A stretch of 64,000 nt of DNA from Sphaerotilus mobilis (GCF_004216565.1 NZ_SGWV01000007.1:434001-498000); one strand, 5' to 3'. Numbered from the stretch's first letter, positions 36,566 through 45,930 are shown. Notes: generated by a model from the sequence alone, not told the origin. Made by a program: numbers and translations.

Positions 36566-37471
36566 TCAGGCGGCGGTCGAGGAGGCGATGCGGGGGTGGG
36601 CGTCCATGCGGCGGATGAGCCAGCGCAGCACCCCGTCCACCGCAATGATCAACATCAGCGCCGCCATGAACAGCACCATCCCCGCGAAGCCGTGCAGGAA
36701 ACCCTGGCCGGCTTCGTCGCCGAAGTGGTAGGTGATCAGCGACAGCACGATCACGCGGATGACGTTGGCGGTGAAGCTGATCGGGACGATCAGGATGGCC
36801 AGCGAGACGTTGCGGGCCAGGCTTTCGTGGCGGACCAGGTTGAGATAGAGCAGGCCCAGGGCTTCGAGGGTGAACAGGGTCTGCATGCCGGCACAGGCGT
36901 CGGCGACCAGGAGTTGGTATTGGCCGACCTGCAGGATCACGCCGGTGCGGCTGATCGGGTAGTTGAAGAGGTGCATCACCGCTTCGGCCACGTAGGAGAC
37001 GGCGAGCTTCATCGGCTGGGTCATGGCGTCGACCAGTGCGCCAGGCAGCGGGACCATGAAGATCATGAAGAACAGCGCGAAGCCCAGCAGGCGAACGGCC
37101 GGGGCGCTGTGCAGCAGCAGGGTGATGGCGGCGATCAGCCAGATCAGGGCGCCGACTTCGAAGATCAGGATGTCCTGCGAGCGGCCCACCAGATAGAGCA
37201 GCAGACCGAACACGAAGATCGGCCAGCCGATGGCGGGGCGTGGGCGGGGCGTCAGGTCCTTGAACTCGGGCCACTTCTTCCACAGCAGCCACAGGCTGAT
37301 GCCCAGCACGATGGGGCCGTGGCCCTGTTGCTCGGTCGCCCAGATGCCGTGGAACAGGTCCCAGAAGGTCGGCACGTACATCGCCAACAGGCCCAGGCCG
37401 GCGATCAGCCAGGGGATGGCGTCGAAGCTTGGGCGGGCGTCGCCGGTGGGGGCTGACGGGGTGTCGTTCAT
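36566..37471 (-). CDS. xrtB: Exosortase B
   Basis: A 301-residue, eight-helix inner-membrane protease/transpeptidase that recognises PEP-CTERM tails. The active-site Cys193 lies in VADACAGMQ, Arg239 in TANVIRVIVL and His260 in LHGFAGM, the expected triad. Pairing with EpsI and an acidic/aromatic N-terminal region fits exosortase B of betaproteobacteria. Its likely substrates include the five PEP-CTERM proteins at 15.3-19.6 kb. It is the first gene of a minus-strand run through epsI and gmd into the polysaccharide genes. Confidence 0.95.
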   Translation of the reverse strand: MNDTPSAPTGDARPSFDAIPWLIAGLGLLAMYVPTFWDLFHGIWATEQQGHGPIVLGISLWLLWKKWPEFKDLTPRPRPAIGWPIFVFGLLLYLVGRSQDILIFEVGALIWLIAAITLLLHSAPAVRLLGFALFFMIFMVPLPGALVDAMTQPMKLAVSYVAEAVMHLFNYPISRTGVILQVGQYQLLVADACAGMQTLFTLEALGLLYLNLVRHESLARNVSLAILIVPISFTANVIRVIVLSLITYHFGDEAGQGFLHGFAGMVLFMAALMLIIAVDGVLRWLIRRMDAHPRIASSTAA

Positions 37472-37802
37472 GGGCGGTCCGGTAGTGCGGCGACTGAGGC
37501 CAGGCGATGTGTGCCTGCCCGGCCCGCAGGCGGGGCGAGGCTAGGGTTTCCGAGCGTCCTTAAGCCTAACAACCTTGCCCCTCGCCCCTCCCCCCACAAC
37601 GCGGGGCTGCCAGAGGGGCACGCGTACAAATCGACGTTCGCTGGCACTTCGTGATGGCCGGGCCGGGGCCGGACGCGGGCGGGAGCGGCAGGGTGCCGCA
37701 GGCTCAGCACATGATCCTCTGACTCTTGCTTCGGTTTCATGGGGGAGTCGCCAGTTCCGGGGCCCGATCCGAGCGGCGACACTGCCGCCGGAGGCTGCAA
37801 AG
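37472..37802. other. Divergent intergenic region, 331 bp
   Basis: It separates xrtB (minus) from the lipoprotein gene (plus) and must contain both promoters. It holds GC-rich runs and no gene-like frame. The plus frame running from 37575 into the lipoprotein gene lacks a plausible start before 37803. Confidence 0.6.
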
Positions 37803-38747
37803 ATGAAAGAAATGAAATCTGCGAGGGTAGTCGCCTGGGTTCGTGGGCCAGTGCGGGACTGGGGCGTGCGGGCGGGGTGCGTGGGGGCGATCGGGCTGAT
37901 GGCGGCGTGTTCGGGCCTGGGTCCGGCTGACGTGTCGGCGCCGGACGTGGCCGGGTCTGCGGCGGCGGCCAGTGCGCCGGTGAAGGTGCGCGAGCCGGTG
38001 TCGACGCCGGCCGCTGTCGCGTCGACGGCCGTGCCGGCGGTCGCGGTGGCGCCACCTCCGCCGCCGACCTGGCGGGCGCTGTCGACCGGGCCGCTGGAAA
38101 CGTGGACGGAGCGGCGCACGCCGCTCTACACCTATGTGCTGGTGGGCGACATCGGCTCGGCCGCCGCTGGGCGGGGGCCGCGCGCGCGGGCGCATCAGGC
38201 GCTGGTGCGGCTGCTGTCGGAGGTGCAGGCCGGCGATGCGCTGGATGCGGAGCTGGCGGCGGCGCACCAGTTCCTGGTGCCGGCCTGGCCGCGCACCGCG
38301 CGTCAGGCGCTGCCGCTGGGCGATGCGGCGGCGGCGCCGGTGGCGCTGGTGCCGAGCGATGTCGACCTGATCAAGTCGCGTGCCCACCTGGACCTGTTGC
38401 GCCTGGTGCTGGCGCGACAGCCGCAGATGGCGCAGCGCCTGTCGGGGCTGGGGCCCTTCCTGGTGACGACGCGCCAGCCGCTGGGCGAGCTGGTGCAGCG
38501 CTCGGCCAGCGGCAAGGTGGTGGTGGTGGACCGCTCGCCGGTGCTGCTGATCGACCTCGGACAGCGGAACGAATCCTCGCTGACGGCGGCGGTGAAGGCG
38601 CTGAAGGTGGTGGCGCGCGACGCGGGCGGGCAGACTGGCGCGATCGGGCCGATGCGTGCGCGCGTGCTCGCCAAACTGCGTTCGGCTGGCGTGCAGCCGC
38701 CCCATGTGGCGGAGTCGCCGCCGGTCGTTGTCCAGCGCGTGAAGTGA
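37803..38747 (+). CDS. Predicted lipoprotein of unknown function
   Basis: A 314-residue protein with a lipobox LMAAC near residue 36 after a hydrophobic core, so a lipid-anchored envelope protein. After a long Ala/Pro/Val-rich linker (to about residue 90), a folded domain begins with LYTYVLVGDIG. It includes HQFLVPAWPR, DVDLIKSRAHLDLLRLVLARQP and FLVTTRQPLGEL. I do not recognise the fold. The ATG at 37803 follows a weak purine stretch; two Met codons (positions 1 and 4) could each serve. It is followed 35 bp later by another unknown membrane protein. Confidence 0.7.
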   Translation: MKEMKSARVVAWVRGPVRDWGVRAGCVGAIGLMAACSGLGPADVSAPDVAGSAAAASAPVKVREPVSTPAAVASTAVPAVAVAPPPPPTWRALSTGPLETWTERRTPLYTYVLVGDIGSAAAGRGPRARAHQALVRLLSEVQAGDALDAELAAAHQFLVPAWPRTARQALPLGDAAAAPVALVPSDVDLIKSRAHLDLLRLVLARQPQMAQRLSGLGPFLVTTRQPLGELVQRSASGKVVVVDRSPVLLIDLGQRNESSLTAAVKALKVVARDAGGQTGAIGPMRARVLAKLRSAGVQPPHVAESPPVVVQRVK

Positions 38748-38782
38748 TGCGGGTGGCGTGAGCCCCGGCAAGGAGCAAGGTC

Positions 38783-39583
38783 ATGAAGGACAAGCCTGCG
38801 GCAGACCCGTCGTCCACGCCGGCACCGGCCCGCACCGACTGGACCGGCCCGGCCAAGTGGGCGGTGATCGGCATCGTCACGCTGGCCTTCATGGCGATGT
38901 TCAAGGGCGAGATCGGCCAGTTGCTGCGCGGCGCGGAGGAGGTCAGCGTCGGCGGTGACGGCGTCAAGCTGAAGATCCGCACGGTCAGCACGCCGCTGGG
39001 CGACACGGTGCTGTCCAGCCAAGGCCAGCCGCTGAGCCGGCCGGCGGGGGTGGCCGGCCCCGGAACCAACAACGGCGCCGGCCAGCCGCCCGCCACGCCC
39101 GCGCCGCTGCCGTCCGAACAGCAGACGGTGTTCACCGACCCGCAGACCGGCGCGACGCTGGCCTGGCCGCGCAATGGGCTGTGGGTGCGCGAGGACGCGC
39201 TGGCCCAGCGCACCGGCTCGGCGCTGGTGCTGCGCCACACGTCGAACTTCGGCAACTTCATGCCCAACGTGAACGTGCGGGTCGAACCCGTCGGCACGGC
39301 CAGCGTCGACGACTGGATGGCGCTGGGCAATCAGGGCATGGCGGCGATGGGCTTCGAGCTGGTCAGCGCCCAGACCGATCCGGCGACGCAATCGGGCGTG
39401 CGGGTGATGCGCCACCGCGATGTGCAGGGCGTGCTCTACCAGATCCAGCGGGTGGTGATCCGCAACGGGCAGGCGATCTACGTCACCGCCAGCATGCTGG
39501 AACAGCACGCCGCGCCGGGGGTGTATGCGGCGATGGGGGCGATCTTGAATTCGTTTGCCGTGCCGGGGACGTCGGGCGGCTGA
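38783..39583 (+). CDS. Membrane-anchored protein of unknown function
   Basis: A 266-residue protein with one transmembrane helix (WAVIGIVTLAFMAMF, residues 27-41), a Pro/Gly-rich linker (about 85-110) and a C-terminal domain of about 150 residues. The latter (SVDDWMALGNQGMAAMGFELVSAQ, GVRVMRHRDVQGVLYQIQRVV; key residues cited) loosely resembles the PsbP/Mog1/DcrB-type fold. This resemblance is a guess from pattern only. It probably shares an operon with the lipoprotein upstream. Confidence 0.65.
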   Translation: MKDKPAADPSSTPAPARTDWTGPAKWAVIGIVTLAFMAMFKGEIGQLLRGAEEVSVGGDGVKLKIRTVSTPLGDTVLSSQGQPLSRPAGVAGPGTNNGAGQPPATPAPLPSEQQTVFTDPQTGATLAWPRNGLWVREDALAQRTGSALVLRHTSNFGNFMPNVNVRVEPVGTASVDDWMALGNQGMAAMGFELVSAQTDPATQSGVRVMRHRDVQGVLYQIQRVVIRNGQAIYVTASMLEQHAAPGVYAAMGAILNSFAVPGTSGG

Positions 39584-39728
39584 ACAAGTCCTTGTATCTG
39601 GCCTAACCCAAGCATAGAGTCGGTCAGGACGACCGACCCGTTCGCCGGGTCCGGACCGGCCGCCGAAGATCTTGCTTGCCACCGCCTGCGCGCGGAAGCA
39701 TCCGGCCGTTCATCGGAGGAGTGTTGTC

Positions 39729-40166
39729 ATGTTTGCCCACATCCTGTTGCCGACCGACGGTTCCAAGCTGTCCGAAGGCGCGGTGTTCCGAGGCATCGAA
39801 CTGGCCCGCCAATGCGGTGCCCGAGTGACCGGTCTGTATGTCGCGCCGGAGTTCCACATCCTGAGCTATCAGGTCGACGTGATCGAGGACACCGAGGCGA
39901 CCTGGGCAGTGGACCGCAAGGCCCACGCCGACCGCTATCTGGCCTTCATCGCCCACACGGCGGCCGAGGCCAAGGTGGCCTGCGAGACGCTGATGGAGGT
40001 CAGCGACCACCCATACCAGCGGATCTGCAGCCTGGCCGAGCAACGCGGCTGCGACCTGATCGGCATGGCTTCGCACGGCCGCAAGGGCATGGCCGGCCTG
40101 CTGCTGGGCAGCGAGACGCAGCGGGTGCTGACACATTCGAAGACGCCTGTGATCGTGTGGCGCTGA
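39729..40166 (+). CDS. Universal stress protein (UspA family)
   Basis: A 145-residue single UspA domain. It begins FAHILLPTDGSKLSEGA and ends with the nucleotide-binding GMASHGRKGMAGLLLGSETQ (G-2x-G-9x-G(S/T) pattern), so it is likely ATP-binding. It is cytosolic; family members help survival under stress. The start at 39729 is the obvious one, with AGGAG about 12 bp upstream (GGAGGAG at 39715). Its stop codon overlaps the start of an 8-bp tandem array. Confidence 0.92.
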   Translation: MFAHILLPTDGSKLSEGAVFRGIELARQCGARVTGLYVAPEFHILSYQVDVIEDTEATWAVDRKAHADRYLAFIAHTAAEAKVACETLMEVSDHPYQRICSLAEQRGCDLIGMASHGRKGMAGLLLGSETQRVLTHSKTPVIVWR

Positions 40167-40244
40167 TGTGCCGATGTGCCGATGTGCCGATGTGCCGATG
40201 TGCCGATGTGCCGATGTGCCGATGTGCCGATGTGCCGATGTGCT
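40165..40244. repeat. 8-bp tandem array at a stop codon
   Basis: Nine perfect copies of GATGTGCC (40165-40236) and one imperfect copy. The array starts inside the stop codon of the universal stress protein gene. A degenerate tail, GATGCGCT twice, follows at about 40253. Confidence 0.95.
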
Positions 40245-40325
40245 GGCTAGCTGATGCGCTGATGCGCTAAGGCATGTGTCGTCGCAGGGGCGGGATGAGG
40301 CGCACCCCGCGACGACCTCACGGCA

Positions 40326-41372
40326 TCACTTGTCGAACTGGTTGATCAAGGCACGCGCCTCGTCCAGCAGGGCCTTGCCGTTGGCGCCCTTGGCGCTGAC
40401 TTCCTTGACCCACTCGTCGTCGACGTTCTCGCTGGCCTTGACCCAGCGGGCGTATTCGGCGGTGTCGAGCTTCTGCAGCGCATTGCCGCGATCGCTCGAC
40501 AGCTTGTGGTTGGCGGCGACGACGCGGTCGAAGCCGGTCTCGCCGGCCCAGGCCGAGGTGGCCGCGCCGCTGTTGTCGTCGATGACCTTCTTCAGCTCCG
40601 GGCTCAGGCTGTTGTACTTGCCCTGGTTCATCACGAAGGCAAACAGCGAGTTGGCGAACTTGAGCTGGCCGGCCGGCACGTCGACGTGGCTCTTGGCGAT
40701 CTCATGCAGCTTGACGGTCGGCACGCCTTCCCAGGGGACCATGGCGCCGTCGATCACGCCCTTGCTGATCGACTCGGGCACCGCCGGCAGTGGCATCTGC
40801 ACCGGGGTGGCGCCCAGCGAGGCCAGCATGCGCGAGTTCAGGCGCGTGGCGGCGCGGATCTTCAAGCCCTTGAGGTCTTCGAGCTTGGTGATGCCCTTGG
40901 GGCTGGACAGGTGGAAGGACGAGCCGTCGTTGGTGTGCAGCCAGAGCGGCTTGACGCCGCGGTACTCGTCCAGCGCGTTCTTCTGGACATAGGTCCAGTA
41001 GGCCTGGCTGGAGCCCTTGGCGCTGCGGGTGAGGAAGGGCAGCTCGAAGACCTCGCTCTTGGTGAAGCGGCCGGCCGAGTAGGTCGGGATGGTCCAGACG
41101 ATGTCGGCCACGCCGTCGCGGGCCTGGTCGAACAGCTGCGGCGGCGTGCCGCCCAGCGTCATCGCCGGGTAGATCTGGCACTTGAGCTTGTCGCCCGATT
41201 CCTTGGCGATCTTGTCGCACCAGGGCTGGATCAGGTTGAGCTGCACGTTCGAGGTCGAGGGCAGGAAGTGGTGCACCTTGAGCACCACCTGCTGGGCCTG
41301 CGCGACACCGGCGGCGCTCAGGCTCAGAAGGGCCGCTGCGGCGGTCGAGATCAGGGAACGGCGGTTGTTCAT
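40326..41372 (-). CDS. TRAP transporter substrate-binding protein (DctP family)
   Basis: A 348-residue periplasmic solute receptor with a Sec signal peptide (to AQAQ, residue 27). DctP signatures include HHFLPSTSNVQ at 34, LGGTPPQLFDQARDGVADIVW near 73 and the conserved RAATRLNSRMLASLGATPV near 172, which holds the Arg that grips the substrate carboxylate. It is the last gene of the gentisate operon, so an aromatic or organic acid ligand is likely. Length is normal. Confidence 0.92.
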   Translation of the reverse strand: MNNRRSLISTAAAALLSLSAAGVAQAQQVVLKVHHFLPSTSNVQLNLIQPWCDKIAKESGDKLKCQIYPAMTLGGTPPQLFDQARDGVADIVWTIPTYSAGRFTKSEVFELPFLTRSAKGSSQAYWTYVQKNALDEYRGVKPLWLHTNDGSSFHLSSPKGITKLEDLKGLKIRAATRLNSRMLASLGATPVQMPLPAVPESISKGVIDGAMVPWEGVPTVKLHEIAKSHVDVPAGQLKFANSLFAFVMNQGKYNSLSPELKKVIDDNSGAATSAWAGETGFDRVVAANHKLSSDRGNALQKLDTAEYARWVKASENVDDEWVKEVSAKGANGKALLDEARALINQFDK

Positions 41373-41413
41373 GGACGGTCTCCTCGGTGGGTTGGGAACA
41401 AGGCAAACAAGGT

Positions 41414-42745
41414 TCAGGACGGGAAGGCGTTGACCAGGAAGAGCGACAACGCCGGGAAGAACAGCAGCACGACGATGCGGATCAGGTCCGAGGCCAGGAA
41501 GGGCATGACGCCCTTGAAGGTCTCGCTCAGCGGCACATCCTTGGCCAGCCGGTTGATGATGTAGACGTTCATGCCCACGGGCGGATGGACCAGGCCGATC
41601 TCCACCACCATCAGCGCGAGGATGCCGAACCAGATGCTCTTGTCGACCGGCGACAGGCCCCAGAAGTCCAGGCCCATGACGACCGGGTAGAAGATGGGGA
41701 TGGTCAGCAGGATCATGGCCAGGCTGTCCATCACGCAGCCAAGGAAGAGGTAGACCAGCAGAATCGCGGTCATCACCAGCAGCGGCGGCGCGCCGCTGGA
41801 CTGGACCCAGGCGGCCAGCTCGGCCGGCATCTGCGACAGGGCCAACGCGGTGTTGAGCATGTCCGCGCCGAGCAGCACCAGAAAGATCATCGCGGTGGCG
41901 CTGGCGGTGCCGAGCGCGCTGTCGACGATGCCCTTGATGCGCATGCCCCCGCGCAGCACGGCCAGCACGCCACAGGCCGCCGCGCCAATGGCCGCTGCCT
42001 CGGTCGGGTTGGCCCAGCCGCCGTAGATGCCGACGATCACGACGACAAACACCAGCAGCACCGGCAGGACTTCCAGCATCGCCTTGATGCGCTCGGGCCA
42101 GGGCACCGGCGCACCGGCCGGGCCGGCGGCGGGGTTCAGGCGCACGATGATCTGGATGACGACCATGTAGCCGACCATGGCGATCAGGCCCGGGATCACG
42201 GCCGCCATGAAGAGCTTGCCGATCGATTCCTGCGTCAGGATGGCGTAGATCACCAGCGGGACCGACGGCGGGATCATGATGCCCAGCGTGCCGCCAGCGG
42301 CCAGCGCCCCGGTGGCCAGTGCGCCGGAATAGCCATGCCGCTTCAGCTCGGGCAGCGCCACCTGACCCATGGTCGCGGCGGTCGCCAGCGACGAGCCGCA
42401 GATCGCGCCGAAGCCGGCACAGGCACCGATCGAGGCCATGGCGATGCCGCCGCGCTTGTGGCCCATGAAGGCGCTGACGAAGCGAAACAGGCTGCGGCTC
42501 AGGCCACCGTGCGTGGCGAACTGGCCCATCAGCAGGAACAGCGGAATCACGACCAGGTCGTAGTTCGACAGCCGCGCATAGGCCAGGTTCTTCAGCGAGG
42601 CCAGCAGTGGCGTGCTGTCAAAGCCGCTGAGCGCGAGGTAGCCGCCAGAGCCGGCCATGAACATCGCGATGCCGATGGGCACGCGGATGACGAGGAGAAC
42701 CATCAGGGCCGCGAAGATCAGCCCGCCCACAGCGATGCCGCTCAT
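41414..42745 (-). CDS. TRAP transporter large permease (DctM family)
   Basis: A 443-residue, about 12-helix membrane subunit that couples sodium to solute uptake. It carries the DctM patterns VPIGIAMFMAG near residue 20, SNYDLVVIPLFLLMG near 45 and PPSVPLVIYAI near 140. I start at the ATG at 42743-42745 (MSGIAVGG), which overlaps the stop of the small permease (ATGA), rather than at the upstream ATG at 42763. Confidence 0.93.
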   Translation of the reverse strand: MSGIAVGGLIFAALMVLLVIRVPIGIAMFMAGSGGYLALSGFDSTPLLASLKNLAYARLSNYDLVVIPLFLLMGQFATHGGLSRSLFRFVSAFMGHKRGGIAMASIGACAGFGAICGSSLATAATMGQVALPELKRHGYSGALATGALAAGGTLGIMIPPSVPLVIYAILTQESIGKLFMAAVIPGLIAMVGYMVVIQIIVRLNPAAGPAGAPVPWPERIKAMLEVLPVLLVFVVVIVGIYGGWANPTEAAAIGAAACGVLAVLRGGMRIKGIVDSALGTASATAMIFLVLLGADMLNTALALSQMPAELAAWVQSSGAPPLLVMTAILLVYLFLGCVMDSLAMILLTIPIFYPVVMGLDFWGLSPVDKSIWFGILALMVVEIGLVHPPVGMNVYIINRLAKDVPLSETFKGVMPFLASDLIRIVVLLFFPALSLFLVNAFPS

Positions 42746-43269
42746 GCCGCATGCCCCTTCCATTGACGAACGGCCATGTACAGGCCAGCGAGCGCGAGCA
42801 CGACAAAGCCCGGCACCATCAGCATCTGCGCGATCCAGACCGGCAGGCCGAGGATGGGCGAGGTCTCCTGGTACTCCAGCAGGTTGAGCGCGCCGGCCGT
42901 GCTGCGCCAGGCGACCACCGCGCCGAACAGGCCGACCAGCAGCGAGCCGAAGGCGTCGAGCTTGCGGACGGCGGACAGGCGCATCTTCTGGGTGAAGAAG
43001 TCGACCTTGACGTCACCGTGGTTGAGGTGGCACCAGGCGAAGAAGCTGGCCGAGGCGAAGGCCGCGCACATCTGCAGCAGTTCGACATCGCCGGGCACCG
43101 GGGCGGAGGCGACCTTGCGGCCAACGATCGAGACGATGGACATCAGCACCAGGCCGATGAACACGAGGCCGCCGAGCAGCGCGAGCACCTGGGACGTGGC
43201 GCGCAAGGCCCGTCCGTAGGCACCCAGGACCGTGCCAGGCGGCAGGTCTGACGAGAGGTTTTCTTGCAT
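42742..43269 (-). CDS. TRAP transporter small permease (DctQ family)
   Basis: A 175-residue, four-helix membrane protein of the DctQ type. Visible features are SIVGRKVASAPVPGDVELLQMCAAFASASFFAW (key residues GDVELLQ) and HLNHGDVKVDFF. It forms the membrane complex with the DctM subunit it overlaps. A 161-bp gap separates it from the maleylpyruvate isomerase gene upstream, so a secondary promoter is possible. Confidence 0.9.
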   Translation of the reverse strand: MQENLSSDLPPGTVLGAYGRALRATSQVLALLGGLVFIGLVLMSIVSIVGRKVASAPVPGDVELLQMCAAFASASFFAWCHLNHGDVKVDFFTQKMRLSAVRKLDAFGSLLVGLFGAVVAWRSTAGALNLLEYQETSPILGLPVWIAQMLMVPGFVVLALAGLYMAVRQWKGHAA

Positions 43270-43430
43270 GGGAGCGGGTTTCTAAAAAAGGCCGTCTTGA
43301 TGTGGCACAAGGCATGTGCATGTCGCCATGCAGCAGCCCGCCAGTGTGTGGCAGAGGTGATCCAGATCAGGTCAGGCGGGCGCAGAGCGCCCGCCTCTGG
43401 GCCCGGCGGACCGGCGGACCGGCGGAAGGG

Positions 43431-44072
43431 TCAGCCCGCGTCGGGCTGTCGTGAGGGCTGCGCGCGCTCGAAGGCGTCCAGCCGGGCACACGCGGCCTCG
43501 ACCGCCGCGATGGCCGGCCAGCGCGACAGGTCGACCTTGAAGCGACGGGCGCTTTCGACCTGCGGGATCAGGTAGACATCGGCCAGCGTGGGCGCATCGC
43601 CAAAGCAATAGGCACCGCGCGTCGTGTCGGCGTTCAGCAGGGCCTCGATGGCATCGAAGCCGGCGCTGATCCAGCGTGCGCACCAGGCGTTGATGCGGGC
43701 CTCGTCGGCACCGAAGTCGTGGCGCAGCGCTTCGAGGATGCGGCGGTTGTTGATCGGGTGCACGTCGCAGCCGATCACCGCCGCCAGCGCCCGGACGCGG
43801 GCACGCGCCAGCGGCTCACGCGGCAGCAGCGGCGGCTCGGGATGTGTCTCTTCCAGCCACTCGATGATGGCCGGCGACTGGATCAGCACGGCGCCGTCGT
43901 CCAGCTCCAGCGCGGGCACCAGCGCCTGCGGGTTGAGCGCCTTGAAGGCGTCGCCCAGGTGCTGTTCGGTGCGCAGGTCGACGGCGACGTAGTCCGGCGC
44001 CAGCCCCTTGAGGTGGAGGGCGATGCGCAGCCGGTGCGAGGTGCCGCTGCGGAAGAAGTTGTGCAGCTTCAT
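43431..44072 (-). CDS. Maleylpyruvate isomerase (GST zeta-type)
   Basis: A 213-residue glutathione-S-transferase-like enzyme. The active-site loop reads FRSGTSHRLRIALHLKGL near residue 7, and ALVPALELDDG and the Q-SPAIIEWLEE region bind glutathione. Genomic context (gentisate dioxygenase and fumarylpyruvate hydrolase) supports isomerisation of maleylpyruvate to fumarylpyruvate over the related maleylacetoacetate isomerase. The gene sits 20 bp after the hydrolase stop. Confidence 0.88.
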   Translation of the reverse strand: MKLHNFFRSGTSHRLRIALHLKGLAPDYVAVDLRTEQHLGDAFKALNPQALVPALELDDGAVLIQSPAIIEWLEETHPEPPLLPREPLARARVRALAAVIGCDVHPINNRRILEALRHDFGADEARINAWCARWISAGFDAIEALLNADTTRGAYCFGDAPTLADVYLIPQVESARRFKVDLSRWPAIAAVEAACARLDAFERAQPSRQPDAG

Positions 44073-44092
44073 GCCGATCCGTCCGATCCCGT

Positions 44093-44794
44093 TCAGGCCG
44101 CAGGGCCGACGTGCATCACGATGCTGCCCACCCCTTCGACATGGCCGTCGATGCGGTCACCCGGCATGACCGGGCCGACGCCTTCGGGCGTGCCGGTGTA
44201 GATCAGGTCGCCGGGCTGCAGGTGATAGAAGAGCGACAGGTCGGCAATGATCTCGCGCAGGTTCCAGATCAGCTTGTCGATGTCGGACGACTGGCGCGGC
44301 TGGCCATTGACGGTCAGCGCGATCGCGCCGCGCTCGATCACCACGCCGGGCATCGGCACGATCTCGCTGCAGACCGATGAGCCTTCGACGTCCTTGCCCA
44401 GCGTCCACGGGCGGCCCTTGTCGCGCAGCACGAACTGCAGGTCGCGGCGGGTCATGTCCAGGCCGCAGCCATAGCCGTAGATCAGCTCATGCGCATCGTC
44501 GGCCGAGACGCGGAAACCGCCCTTGCCGAGCAGCACGACCAGTTCCATCTCGTGGTGGTAGTTGCCGGTCTCGCTGGGGTAGGCGACGGTGGCGCCGGAC
44601 TCGACCAGCGTCGACGGCGACTTGGTGAAGTAGAACGGCCGCTCGACCGACTTGTCGACCGGCTTGCCCATCTCGATGGCGTGCGCGTGGTAGTTGCGGC
44701 CAACGAAGAACAGTCGGTTGATGGGCGCGCGCTGCTCGGTGCCGCGCACCGGCAGGGAGGCGACGGGGGGCGGGGTCCAGAGGTAGGAGGTCAT
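44093..44794 (-). CDS. Fumarylpyruvate hydrolase (FAH family)
   Basis: A 233-residue fumarylacetoacetate-hydrolase-family enzyme splitting fumarylpyruvate into fumarate and pyruvate. Key features are FVGRNYHAHAIEMG at about 30, PFYFTKSPST near 52, NYHHEMELVVLLGKGG near 73 (the metal-binding Glu residues) and LIYTGTPEGVGPVMPGD near 203. I start at MTSYLWTPPP (ATG 44792-44794). The longer frame runs into the repeat-rich spacer after the dioxygenase gene and is low complexity. Confidence 0.92.
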   Translation of the reverse strand: MTSYLWTPPPVASLPVRGTEQRAPINRLFFVGRNYHAHAIEMGKPVDKSVERPFYFTKSPSTLVESGATVAYPSETGNYHHEMELVVLLGKGGFRVSADDAHELIYGYGCGLDMTRRDLQFVLRDKGRPWTLGKDVEGSSVCSEIVPMPGVVIERGAIALTVNGQPRQSSDIDKLIWNLREIIADLSLFYHLQPGDLIYTGTPEGVGPVMPGDRIDGHVEGVGSIVMHVGPAA

Positions 44795-44832
44795 GGGTTC
44801 GGTCTCTTGGGGAAGAAGGGTGACAGGAGCCA

Positions 44833-44860
44833 GGGGCAAGGGGCCAAGGGCAAGGGGCAA
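44833..44860. repeat. Degenerate GGGGCAA tandem array after a stop codon
   Basis: Four copies of GGGGCAA (7, 8, 6 and 7 bp) starting 12 bp downstream of the gentisate dioxygenase stop (transcript direction). Confidence 0.7.
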
Positions 44861-44872
44861 GGCAGCACGGCC

Positions 44873-45910
44873 TCAGCCGCGCACCTCGTAGACGCCCAGC
44901 TTGCGGTGCAGCGGGGTCTCGTCGGCGATGAAGAGGAAGGCCGGCGCATCGGCCCGGTGGTTGACCAGCGTGATGGGTGTGTAGCCGGGCACGCAGGCGG
45001 TGTCGGCCTCGACCAGCGTGAAGGTCTGGTCCTCGCAGCCGATGCCGGCATGGCCGTCGATCAGGTGGAAGACCATCGCCGGCGAACGGGCCGGCAGGCG
45101 CAGGGTCTGGCCCGGGCGCAGCATCAGCGCGTAGAAGCCGAGGATGTTCTCGGCCGCTTCGCCGGTCTCGGGGTTGACGTAGCCGATCTGCACCGTCTCC
45201 AGATCGGGCTGATCAAGGGCCAGCGATTCCAGCGCGGCACGCGCCTGCACCCAGGGGTAGCGCAGCATCGGGTAGGCCTTGCGGCTGCGCTCGAAGACCG
45301 GCATCGGCACGATGCCCGAATGCGCATAGGCCCGGTCACTGCGGCTGGCCGAGACGCTCTGGCGCTCGCCGTTGATGTGGTACGAGGCCTCCATGTAGTA
45401 GACGAGCGGCAGGTCCAGCACATCGAGCCAGATCACCGGCTGGTCGCCGTCGTGGCCGTGTTCATGCCACAGGCCGGTGGGCGTCAGGATCAGGTCGCCG
45501 CGCGACATGGGGCATTGCTCGCCGTCCACCGTCGTCCAGGCGCCCTCGCCTTCGACCACCATGCGCACCGCGTTGGGTGTGTGGCGGTGCGACGGCGCCC
45601 ATTCGCCCGGCAGCAGCAGCTGCATGCCGAGGTACATCGCCGCGCTGGCCTGCATCTTGTCCAGGCCGTGGCCGGGGTTGGCCAGCACCAGCACGCGGCG
45701 TTCGGCCTTCTCGATCGGGGTCAGCTCGCCGGCCTGCAGCAGCAGCGGCTTGAGCGTGGCGTAGGGCCAGTGTGTCGCACGGGTCTGGGGCCGCGGCTTG
45801 CCCGGCGGCAGCACGCCACGCAGGCTGGGCCACAGCGGCACCAGATTGAGCGCACGCAGCTCGGCGACGTAGTCGGGCGGCAGGTCTTCGAGTCGGCCAA
45901 GGTCGTTCAT
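44873..45910 (-). CDS. Gentisate 1,2-dioxygenase
   Basis: A 345-residue bicupin that opens the ring of gentisate to maleylpyruvate with Fe(II). Cupin one holds GEWAPSHRHTPNAVRMVVEG near residue 100 (metal His residues HRH) and the partner His in LTPTGLWHEHGHDG near 150. The second cupin, with HLIDGHAG near 280, has lost the full metal set, as usual. The true start is the ATG at 45908-45910 (MNDLGRLEDL). The frame above it covers a spacer made of 11-bp repeats. Confidence 0.93.
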   Translation of the reverse strand: MNDLGRLEDLPPDYVAELRALNLVPLWPSLRGVLPPGKPRPQTRATHWPYATLKPLLLQAGELTPIEKAERRVLVLANPGHGLDKMQASAAMYLGMQLLLPGEWAPSHRHTPNAVRMVVEGEGAWTTVDGEQCPMSRGDLILTPTGLWHEHGHDGDQPVIWLDVLDLPLVYYMEASYHINGERQSVSASRSDRAYAHSGIVPMPVFERSRKAYPMLRYPWVQARAALESLALDQPDLETVQIGYVNPETGEAAENILGFYALMLRPGQTLRLPARSPAMVFHLIDGHAGIGCEDQTFTLVEADTACVPGYTPITLVNHRADAPAFLFIADETPLHRKLGVYEVRG

Positions 45911-45930
45911 GGGGTGTCCGTTTGGGGTCG

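Noticed and set aside
35856-37292. Single 478-residue frame covering EpsI and part of xrtB
   Set aside because: Only the last 232 residues (EpsI) are gene-like. The first part is arginine/proline-rich and out of frame with the true exosortase.
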